The notes below the pieces were generated by a model. It made no database searches. It was not told the origin of the DNA and worked only from the letters and a program-made list of their open reading frames with translations. Both the position numbers and the translations under genes were made by a program. This document shows, piece by piece, positions 17,181-23,524 of a DNA stretch of 29,764 nt. Source of the stretch: Caryophanales bacterium UBA743 (GTDB lineage Bacteria > Bacillota_I > Bacilli_A > RFN20 > CAG-826); contig DBKT01000006.1 of assembly GCA_002297365.1 (NCBI GenBank), forward strand, positions 1 to 29,764, read 5' to 3'. Within the stretch, counting starts at the first letter, position 1; each line of letters opens with the position of its first letter.

Positions 17181-18254
17181 TTAATGTTCCCAAAAAGAGA
17201 AGTCAATAGCGTATGAAGAAAAAAACGCTTTTAAAGCTGCCATAGATTTGCAATAATCGACTTTAGCAAAACGAGAAACCTCATCTGACCAAACAAACAG
17301 TCTTTTATTCAAAGTAAGGTCGTCCACAATTTCAGAATCAAAAAATGCATGCGTGTTTTGTTGAGACATAATCTTTAAAAAAATATCTAGATTTTCCTTT
17401 ACTCGTCTATAAACTCCAGGAAGATTGGCAACAGAGCCGTCCAAAAGGGAAATTTTTTCTTGGCCTCCTGCAGAAAACTGATCTCTAATATGAGAATCCA
17501 CTACGCCACGTGACGTGAGCCAAAGTGCGTATCCATCATATTGTCCCTTAAACACTTCTGGAAAATTCACGCAACCATACGTAGTAAAAAAATGTTTTTC
17601 GTTCTTCGAAAGGTTGTTCCACAATTTAATTTTCGCAGAAACAGTTTCATTAGCATTATCACCAGTCCACCATAAGCTTTCGCCCGGTTTTAATTGGCTT
17701 CGATAATACTTAGAAACTGGCTCAACTGGATTTTTCATTTTTCTTAAATCATTATAAGAAACGCCCATTTTATCAAAAATAGTATTTCCATGTTCTAATT
17801 TCATGTCTATTAAATATCTAGGCATGTGGGTAACCGCTATATCATACAAACACTCTTCGTATGGGCGGGAAATAAATTCAATAGGTTTCCCACCTAATTT
17901 GCCAAATGTCAAAAAAATTCTTTCAACATTAGGAACACGAGATGATTCAAGAATGCTGCTTCCTGTCGTTTTCCAATGATCTTCTTTGGTGCTTTTGACT
18001 TCAACGCCAAAAAAATGTGCCGCAATAATATCAGGAAATTTTTGACCGGATATTTTTTGAATTGAATTTTCAAAGGGCGTGCCTTTAGCGCATTCATCCA
18101 AAGCGCTTTTAACATCATCTTCCAATAAAACCCCTCCCCGGTTGGCAAAATAGTCGGGGTTCTCAATTGCTTTTTTATTAAGATACTCATCCGTCAGTTT
18201 CATCAGTTCAACGAATTCCGACAAAGTCGGCCTTGAATTTTCTAACACTATCAT
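17181..18254 (-). CDS. Type II restriction endonuclease, PD-(D/E)XK fold
   Basis: This 357-aa protein shows a PD-(D/E)XK core near the N-terminus: FPDII (P74-D75) then FFGVEVKSTKEDHW with E85 and K87, a 9-residue gap typical of the fold. Preceding RGGVLLEDDVKSAL (residues 39-52) supplies a Glu commonly found in helix one. The rest, including VERIFLTFGKLGGKPIEF and a Trp-Trp in GESLWWTG, should hold DNA-recognition elements. The gene overlaps the upstream C5-methylase gene by 4 bp (ATGA), so it is its cognate nuclease: cleavage of DNA not methylated at the shared site. Recognition sequence cannot be read from the protein. Codon use is more AT-rich than the core genes. Confidence 0.8.
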   Translation of the reverse strand: MIVLENSRPTLSEFVELMKLTDEYLNKKAIENPDYFANRGGVLLEDDVKSALDECAKGTPFENSIQKISGQKFPDIIAAHFFGVEVKSTKEDHWKTTGSSILESSRVPNVERIFLTFGKLGGKPIEFISRPYEECLYDIAVTHMPRYLIDMKLEHGNTIFDKMGVSYNDLRKMKNPVEPVSKYYRSQLKPGESLWWTGDNANETVSAKIKLWNNLSKNEKHFFTTYGCVNFPEVFKGQYDGYALWLTSRGVVDSHIRDQFSAGGQEKISLLDGSVANLPGVYRRVKENLDIFLKIMSQQNTHAFFDSEIVDDLTLNKRLFVWSDEVSRFAKVDYCKSMAALKAFFSSYAIDFSFWEH

Positions 18255-19483
18255 AATTTACTTTCCTGAAAATATAAGTGCCATTTTTCTTCGATGTTTT
18301 TCGCAATATTATATGCCAAAACACACGGGACAGCATTTCCTATTATCTTATAAGCATCACTGGATGAAACTCCTCTTGTTTGTCCGTTCTTTTTTATCAC
18401 AAACTCATAATCATCCGGAAACGTTTGCAATCGAGCACATTCACGTACTGTTAAACGGCGCTCCTTTAATCCTTGTTTTAGTTCATTAAAATGCTCACCA
18501 CCATTCTCAGCACTCAATCTTCTAAACTCAATGTTACCATGATGCTCTGATCTAATAGTTGGCGCAATTGAATCGAGTTTAATCTCTATTTGACCCTGAC
18601 AATGGTTTCCCATATATTTTGCTTTAGAATAGCTCACCTGAGCCAAATCATTGCTGTTTTCCGGTTCATTTAAATCAGCTAAAGCATCGGAGCACGTGAC
18701 GATTGGATATAGACCCTCACCATGAGTTTTCTTTGGATATGGATCATATTTCAATGGTATTATGTTTTGAGATAATGCTTCTCTAGCTTCTTTTTTTAAT
18801 GCACTTTTTTTAAAGCCAAAAAATATGACACGTTCTCGAGATTGCGGAATTCCGAAATAAGGTGCGTACAAAACTTTAGCTGGTACAACAAGATATCCGC
18901 CATTGCCAGCTTCAGCAAAATCGTGTTCGATAATTTGTTCTACGCCCTCTAGATTCGTTAGCCCTTTAACATTTTCAGCAATAAAAAGCTTCGGCTGAAT
19001 TAGCGAAACAACTTCTCTCATCCACATATATAATTGGCCACGGCTTTCAATTGAAGGTTCGTCTTTTGCCAAAGCAACTCCAAGATGGTTCTTCTGTGAG
19101 TTAAGTCCAAGCCGTTTTCCTGCGATCGAAAAGTCTTGGCAAGGAAAGCCGCCTGTTACAATATCAATATTTTTTGGAAAAACCTTCTCCCCATTTTTTG
19201 CTTTTTTGACAAGATCAACAATACTATCAAGATGATAAATTCTCCCCGCATTTTTTATGCGTTTTCCAAAATATGATACCCAAGCCGTTTTAGCATCAGG
19301 GCGAATGTCATTTGCAAAAACTATCTTGAAAGAAGTTGGGGCTAGACGAACCCATTTGCCATAGTCTTCTTTCACCCAATTTGGATGTTCTTTTGTGTTG
19401 ATTGATTTTTTTAGACAAATAAAATCACCTTCGAATCCAATATCCATTCCCCCGCATCCGGAAAATAACGATAGCAACCTCAT
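18251..19483 (-). CDS. DNA (cytosine-5-)-methyltransferase of a type II R-M system
   Basis: This 410-aa enzyme has all canonical C5-methylase motifs in order: motif I LLSLFSGCGGMDIGFEG (3-19, AdoMet binding), motif IV GGFPCQDFSIAGKRLGL with catalytic C115, motif VI AENVKGL with E170, motif VIII PQSRERVIFFG (213-223), a target-recognition region around 230-330, motif IX RRLTVRECARLQTFPDD, and motif X YKIIGNAVPCVLA near the C-terminus. It is intact and should protect host DNA from the downstream endonuclease. Both junctions are 4-bp ATGA overlaps, with the XRE gene upstream and the nuclease downstream, giving an XRE-methylase-nuclease order that delays nuclease synthesis. Target specificity unknown. 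Confidence 0.95.
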   Translation of the reverse strand: MRLLSLFSGCGGMDIGFEGDFICLKKSINTKEHPNWVKEDYGKWVRLAPTSFKIVFANDIRPDAKTAWVSYFGKRIKNAGRIYHLDSIVDLVKKAKNGEKVFPKNIDIVTGGFPCQDFSIAGKRLGLNSQKNHLGVALAKDEPSIESRGQLYMWMREVVSLIQPKLFIAENVKGLTNLEGVEQIIEHDFAEAGNGGYLVVPAKVLYAPYFGIPQSRERVIFFGFKKSALKKEAREALSQNIIPLKYDPYPKKTHGEGLYPIVTCSDALADLNEPENSNDLAQVSYSKAKYMGNHCQGQIEIKLDSIAPTIRSEHHGNIEFRRLSAENGGEHFNELKQGLKERRLTVRECARLQTFPDDYEFVIKKNGQTRGVSSSDAYKIIGNAVPCVLAYNIAKNIEEKWHLYFQESKL

Positions 19484-19701
19484 TTTTCAATTCTCTCTTC
19501 ATTAGAAACAAATTCCAATATATCATTTGGAGTACAACCAAGGGCTAGGCATATTTTTTCAATTATCCCTATTGAGACAGCTTCATTTTTGCTCAAATGC
19601 GTCAATGCATTTGTACTAATTCCCGATTTTCTCATTAATTCAACCTTTTTCATTTTCTCATCGATTAATTTTTTCCAAAGCTTATTATAACTGACTGACA
19701 T
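19480..19701 (-). CDS. XRE-family regulator, probable R-M controller protein
   Basis: This 73-aa protein is a single helix-turn-helix of the Cro/C1 type: ELMRKSGISTNALTHLSKNE (21-40) holds the HTH, and GIIEKICLALGCTPNDILEF is the classical closing helix pair. Size and position at the head of a restriction-modification operon fit a controller or autorepressor that times methylase and nuclease expression. The ribosome binding site AGAGG lies 6 nt before the ATG. A good promoter and a perfect palindrome sit just upstream. It overlaps the methylase gene by 4 bp. Whether it activates or represses cannot be told from sequence. Confidence 0.85.
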   Translation of the reverse strand: MSVSYNKLWKKLIDEKMKKVELMRKSGISTNALTHLSKNEAVSIGIIEKICLALGCTPNDILEFVSNEERIEK

Positions 19702-19725
19702 ATTAAACCTCTCTAGTATTCGCTA

Positions 19726-19754
19726 TTTATATCACAAATATATTTTAATATCAA
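19726..19754 (-). promoter_or_regulatory. Promoter of the R-M operon
   Basis: On the minus strand TTGATA (19749-19754) and TATAAA (19726-19731) are separated by exactly 17 bp. Expected transcript start is near 19719, giving a leader of under 20 nt with AGAGG in it. Confidence 0.75.
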
Positions 19755-19767
19755 TTTATTTTTGAAT

Positions 19768-19788
19768 ATATCAAACTTAATTTGATAT
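19768..19788. promoter_or_regulatory. Perfect 8-bp palindrome, likely operator of the XRE regulator
   Basis: ATATCAAA and TTTGATAT flank a 5-bp centre, 14 bp upstream of the -35 box. A partial copy, ATATCAAT (19748-19755), overlaps the -35 itself. One site upstream and one over the promoter is the layout used by controller proteins that first activate and then repress. Confidence 0.55.
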
Positions 19789-19874
19789 TTCGTAAGGTGA
19801 CAAATTAATCGCGAAATCATCCAATTTCGGTAATCTAGCCATGTTTTTCTGCCAGGATGCTATTATTTACGTGT

Positions 19875-19895
19875 CCGGCCCGGCCTTTGAAAAGG
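19875..19895. repeat. Left terminal inverted repeat of the IS30 element
   Basis: CCGGCCCGG-CCTTTGAAAAGG matches the reverse complement of the right end, CCGGCCCGGGCCCTTTGGAAGG, with a small gap and one mismatch. It overlaps the AGGAGG ribosome binding site of the transposase. Confidence 0.65.
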
Positions 19896-19905
19896 AGGAA
19901 AAACT

Positions 19906-21087
19906 ATGGCCAAAAAGGACAACAAAAACTCTAAGTTAACCATCAACGACAGAATGCTGATACAAGCCTGCATCGCGAAGGGCGAATCCGCGAAGCTAAT
20001 TGCCGAAAGGATCGGATTCTCCGCCTCCACCGTTTACAGGGAAATCAAGCGGGGGTCCAAGACAAGAAGCCTAGGCGCAGGCAAGTGCGCGAAAATCGGC
20101 CGTATCGAAATATGCAATTTTTGTAGCAAAAAGGCCTATTGCCGTCTGGAAAAGCGTTTTTACGACTACGAGAACGCAAGCGAGGAATCGCAAAGGAGGA
20201 GAAGCGAGGCGAGGTCGGGTACAAGGATTCCTGGCGAATACCTTGCCAAATTGGATTCCCTTTCCCAGCAAATAAGGGACACGGGATCGATCCACCACGT
20301 CTTCGCCGCGAACGAATGGGCAAGCGAAATCTGCTGCGAAAGAACGTTGCGCAGGCTTGTCTATTCCGGCGCCCTATCCGTGAAGGCGCACGAGCTTCGC
20401 AGATACGTTCGGTTTAAAAGGAGCGCACCGAAGTCGCAGAAGGCGAAGAGAACCCTCATCCGCGACGTCCGCGCCCTCGTCGGAAGGACGCATGACGACT
20501 TCCTTGCCTACACGGCAGCCCACAAAAAGGCAATCGTCACCCAATACGATTCCGTCGTCGGCAAAAGGGGCGACGGGACGGCGATACTCACAATAACCTT
20601 CCCCAGGTTCAACCTGCAAATAGGCCGGCTGATAACGAAAGGTGACCCGACGTCCGCAAAAAAAGCGATAGTAAACGTGATGTCCAAACTCATAAAAGCC
20701 GGTTTTTTGGATGCGTTCGAGGCTTGCATATGCGACAACGGCACCGAATTTGCCAGGTTCTACGAGATAGAGGATGCGGCCAAGCTCGCAGGCGCGTCCG
20801 AATGTCGCGCCTTCTACGCAAGGCCTTACCGATCAAACGACAAAGCCGAATGCGAGAGGAACCACGAATTCGTGCGATACGTCTTTCCAAAGGGGAAATC
20901 GCTCGACGGGCTGACCCAGGAAAGCGTGGACTCTGCCTTTGACAACATCAATTCGCTCGTCCGTTCCGGAAAAGGGAATCGAACGCCCAGCGAGGCGGCA
21001 GAACGGGTGTTCGGAAAGGCTTTTCTAGAAGCCCTCGGAGTCAAAAAAATAGATAAAAGAAAAGTCAGACTAACTCCAATAATCTGA
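19906..21087 (+). CDS. IS30-family transposase
   Basis: This 393-aa DDE transposase has an N-terminal HTH (LTINDRMLIQACIAKGESAK and ERIGFSASTVYREIKRGS, residues 11-51) like all IS30 proteins, then a small cysteine cluster (C61, C70, C73, C79) that may bind zinc. The catalytic triad reads D215 (TQYDSVVGKRGDG), D277 (ICDNGTEF) and E317 in KAECERNHEFVRYVFPKGKS, the latter matching the IS30 E-N-x-N-G-x-(I/L)-R-x-(Y/F)-x-PKG pattern. Length is normal (IS30 383 aa), so it should be active. Start ATG follows AGGAGG at 7 nt. The right inverted repeat begins directly after the TGA. Confidence 0.92.
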   Translation: MAKKDNKNSKLTINDRMLIQACIAKGESAKLIAERIGFSASTVYREIKRGSKTRSLGAGKCAKIGRIEICNFCSKKAYCRLEKRFYDYENASEESQRRRSEARSGTRIPGEYLAKLDSLSQQIRDTGSIHHVFAANEWASEICCERTLRRLVYSGALSVKAHELRRYVRFKRSAPKSQKAKRTLIRDVRALVGRTHDDFLAYTAAHKKAIVTQYDSVVGKRGDGTAILTITFPRFNLQIGRLITKGDPTSAKKAIVNVMSKLIKAGFLDAFEACICDNGTEFARFYEIEDAAKLAGASECRAFYARPYRSNDKAECERNHEFVRYVFPKGKSLDGLTQESVDSAFDNINSLVRSGKGNRTPSEAAERVFGKAFLEALGVKKIDKRKVRLTPII

Positions 21088-21113
21088 CCTTCCAAAGGGC
21101 CCGGGCCGGGCCC
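21088..21113. repeat. Right terminal inverted repeat of the IS30 element
   Basis: It starts with CCTTCCAAAGGGCCCGGG, the complement of the left end, and contains a GC-only palindrome (GGGCCCGGGCC region) that could also act as a transcription stop. Confidence 0.6.
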
Positions 21114-21316
21114 AAAAACAGCCGAATCGAGCTTTTGCGATTACTTAGTCACAGGAATCACGAAAGCGTTTTCGGTATGCCTAAATTTTCATATAGTGGA
21201 CTAATTTAGTCAAACTTTGACAAGGTAATTGCAAAATCATAACGAAAATTTAACCAAGTAATCGAATTAACCGTATTTCGTTGCGTTTATTTTGTCATTT
21301 AACGTTAATTTGATAT
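21114..21316. other. Intergenic stretch after IS30
   Basis: No gene seen. There is a perfect 13-bp palindrome GACTAATTTAGTC at 21199-21211 and, on the minus strand, TTGACT beside it. The 14-mer TTAATTTGATATTT near 21305 also occurs at 19777-19790 left of the IS30 element; in such AT-rich DNA this could be chance. Confidence 0.3.
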
Positions 21317-21562
21317 TTAAACATTTTTAAGAATGCACGTCATAAGTCTAAAATAGGCATTCCATTCAAATGTTTCTCAGAAAAACCATTTTGTTTTATT
21401 CTCTCCACTTTCTCGTTAAAGCGAATGAGAAGCTAAAAATGAAAGGGATCGCAAATTCTTTTCAATCACTGATGGAAACGAATGCGAAGAGTGTTCCCCT
21501 TTATTTTCCCTAATGAAGATTACAAAATCCAAAGGTTCTAAAAACGAAACAAAAGGATAATA
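21317..21562 (-). pseudogene. Decayed gene fragment with two internal stops
   Basis: One minus-strand frame reads protein-like throughout (FVSFLEPLDFVIFIRENKGE, then HSFPSVIEKNLRSLSFLASH, then FEWNAYFRLMTCILKNV) but is broken by two in-frame stops and has no start codon. A plus-strand 47-codon frame (21370-21513) overlaps it and lacks a ribosome binding site, so I prefer the pseudogene reading. Family not recognised. Confidence 0.35.
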
Positions 21563-21855
21563 TTATTTATTCTCCGCTCTTCAACAATCATCGCAACCAA
21601 TGTAATCGTTATTGCTTCTGTCACCATCATTGCTTTTACTCCTGAAATAAACAAATAGAAAAATTAGCTTTGGGCAGTAATTTCAGGCCCTTTTATCGGC
21701 AAACCTCCTTTCCAAGGCAGAGAAAACAAACACGACGACGAGGTACATCTTCTTACGGCATACTGAAAAGTCATCAGTTGCCCCTTCTTCGGCTAAAAAG
21801 CATTCATGAATTAAGGGCACTAAACACCGCCCAACTTGACTGATTAAAAAAGTAA
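21563..21855. other. Stretch without a supported gene
   Basis: A short plus-strand frame encoding a hydrophobic run (IIATNVIVIASVTIIAF) ends near 21660 but has no usable start codon or ribosome binding site. Nothing else stands out. Confidence 0.3.
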
Positions 21856-22215
21856 AAAATACATGATTACATCCCTCTACTGTCTATAGGAGACGAGGAA
21901 TACATTTCTAATTGGCTAAAGTTGTTGAGAAACAAAAAGTTTAAAAAGCCCTCAGCCAAGCAATCAGAGAATCCATTTAAAGAAGAGTTTTCTTCTCTCA
22001 AACTCAACAAAGAAAATTTGATCAATATGTTCAAAAATGCATCGGTGAAAGCAAATAGCAAAAGCCGTCTTTTAGAGCAAAGCGTTTTGTAGTTTTATAG
22101 ATTCTCGCTTTTAGTAGAAATGGAAAACAATGAATTTGCATCCCTTAAATAAGACGCAAAAACCTATCTGAGCATCGAAAAATACGTAGAAGCTAAAAAG
22201 AAATATTTTTCATAA
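21856..22215 (+). pseudogene. Decayed 3' part of a gene with two internal stops
   Basis: A single plus-strand frame runs from just after a TAA to the TAA at 22213 and reads protein-like for about 119 codons: YIPLLSIGDEEYISNWLKLL, LNKENLINMFKNASVKANSK, then LLVEMENNEFASLK and DAKTYLSIEKYVEAKKKYFS. It is interrupted by TAG at 22090 and TAA at 22150 and has no start codon. The charged, helical end looks like the C-terminus of a larger protein. It points opposite to the AbiH gene, towards its 3' end. Family unknown. Confidence 0.45.
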
Positions 22216-22228
22216 TTTAAAACATTTT

Positions 22229-22249
22229 AAAAAATGCAGCAAAAGCATT
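22229..22249 (-). terminator. Weak terminator downstream of the AbiH gene
   Basis: On the minus strand AATGC and GCATT enclose a 7-nt loop and run into a T-tract, about 40 nt after the AbiH stop codon. The stem is only 5 bp. Confidence 0.3.
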
Positions 22250-22285
22250 CTAGAAACAAGTTTTAAATCTCTGGAAAGACTGATA

Positions 22286-23488
22286 CTAATTATAATTCTT
22301 TGGCAACGCAGGCATTTCATACATAATAATCTTTCCCTGTATAGTTAATTCGTCAAGCAGCCTGTTACCATGAAAATCTCCAAATTTATATTCAGAGTAT
22401 TCTTGAAAAAGAATAGAAATTTTATTTCTTTCGCAAGATATTATTTCGTTACGCCTTTGAGAATCATAAACGTAATACGCAAATACAATTTTTGAATTGT
22501 TGCTTGAATTTGTAATGTCGAGTTTATCAAAAATTGAAAAGAAGTAATTATCATCAGCTCTATTTAAAGAATGACCAAAAACAATGACGTTACTAAATTC
22601 TGCCAGCATGAAATTATCAGAGCGCATCATATCAAGATGCATTCTCCGGCTAGTTTTTGTAAAAATGAACCTGGGGTCATCCGCTTTAAATAACGTCGTA
22701 TCCACTCCAAAAATCGGCGATTGCAAATCGCCGTTTATATGATGAAATCTATTATAAAGGCCTTCGATGGACGGAGCGTCATAGTTGAAAGTGTCAATAC
22801 TTGTAATTCTGTTTTGAGAACACAATTCTTGTATTGTCCTCTCAGATTCAGAAGAAAACCGTTCCAACCTCTCTCTAAGACAAAAGTTTTTTTCAGTTCG
22901 AGTCATGAGTTGGTTTTGAATGTATTCACCGAAATCCTTTTCGAATTGATTAAGTTGCCCCAATACAAAAACAAAATAGGAATCTTCATTTTCAAAAGCT
23001 TTAAGATTATTTTTCAAAAGGACAAAAGCGGCTAAACAGCGATATTGAAGCGGCATCGTCTCTTCACTTGCATCGTTTTTCAAGACTTCAAAGACAATAT
23101 TCCAATCACATTTGTTTTCAGAACGAGGCCCATCCTTAAGCCATTTTGCCATTATGCTTTCTACGTCACACCAGTTCCAATTTTCGATTTCGTCTTTGTG
23201 TTCATCTGACAATATTGCAAACAAAAAATCCCATACATTTATTTTTTCGATATTTTTGATTTTTGGAGAAAGATGAACGGCTAATTCATCGATGGACGCT
23301 TCTTTTATAAAATTTTTTGTTGCAACATTTTTAAGCTGACTTATGCAATTTCGTATACTGTCGAATTTTTCTTTACGTGAATTGAAATAGTCAACATATC
23401 TAGTTTCTAAACCACAATATAAGTCAAAGCCATTTCCTATAACAAGTTTTATTGCTGGCAGGCTATGGATTAAATCGTATTTTCTCAT
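22286..23488 (-). CDS. AbiH-family abortive infection protein
   Basis: This 400-aa protein carries the hallmarks of the AbiH family (PF14253): a glycine-rich N-terminal KLVIGNGFDLYCGLETRY (14-31) ending in a Tyr/Phe-rich segment, IDTFNYDA, HHINGDL, a C-terminal VIVFGHSLNRADDNYF and a Tyr-rich tail. AbiH was first described as a lactococcal phage-resistance protein; its mechanism is not established, though the GNGFD loop suggests nucleotide binding. GAGG lies 9 nt before the ATG. The gene starts 36 bp after the stop of a 920-aa SF1 helicase on the same strand, so the two are probably one operon. All conserved motifs are intact, although the neighbouring DNA is full of debris. Confidence 0.85.
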   Translation of the reverse strand: MRKYDLIHSLPAIKLVIGNGFDLYCGLETRYVDYFNSRKEKFDSIRNCISQLKNVATKNFIKEASIDELAVHLSPKIKNIEKINVWDFLFAILSDEHKDEIENWNWCDVESIMAKWLKDGPRSENKCDWNIVFEVLKNDASEETMPLQYRCLAAFVLLKNNLKAFENEDSYFVFVLGQLNQFEKDFGEYIQNQLMTRTEKNFCLRERLERFSSESERTIQELCSQNRITSIDTFNYDAPSIEGLYNRFHHINGDLQSPIFGVDTTLFKADDPRFIFTKTSRRMHLDMMRSDNFMLAEFSNVIVFGHSLNRADDNYFFSIFDKLDITNSSNNSKIVFAYYVYDSQRRNEIISCERNKISILFQEYSEYKFGDFHGNRLLDELTIQGKIIMYEMPALPKNYN

Positions 23489-23524
23489 CTATTTTTCCCT
23501 CTAAAACGCAATGCCGCTTTTAAG

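Larger units (their letters stand above)
19875..21113 (+). mobile_element. IS30-family insertion sequence
   Basis: The element is bounded by imperfect GC-rich inverted repeats and carries one transposase gene. It is visibly GC-richer than the AT-rich R-M and AbiH genes beside it. Exact ends and target duplication could not be fixed by eye. It sits upstream of the R-M promoter and does not break a recognisable gene. Confidence 0.75.

Noticed and set aside
20045..20890. Several long frames antisense to the IS30 transposase
   Set aside because: They are shadows of a GC-rich gene; the transposase frame has all catalytic motifs and a ribosome binding site.
21556..21660. Small hydrophobic plus-strand peptide as a type I toxin
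   Set aside because: No ATG, GTG or TTG start and no ribosome binding site; the overlap with a decayed minus-strand gene explains it better.
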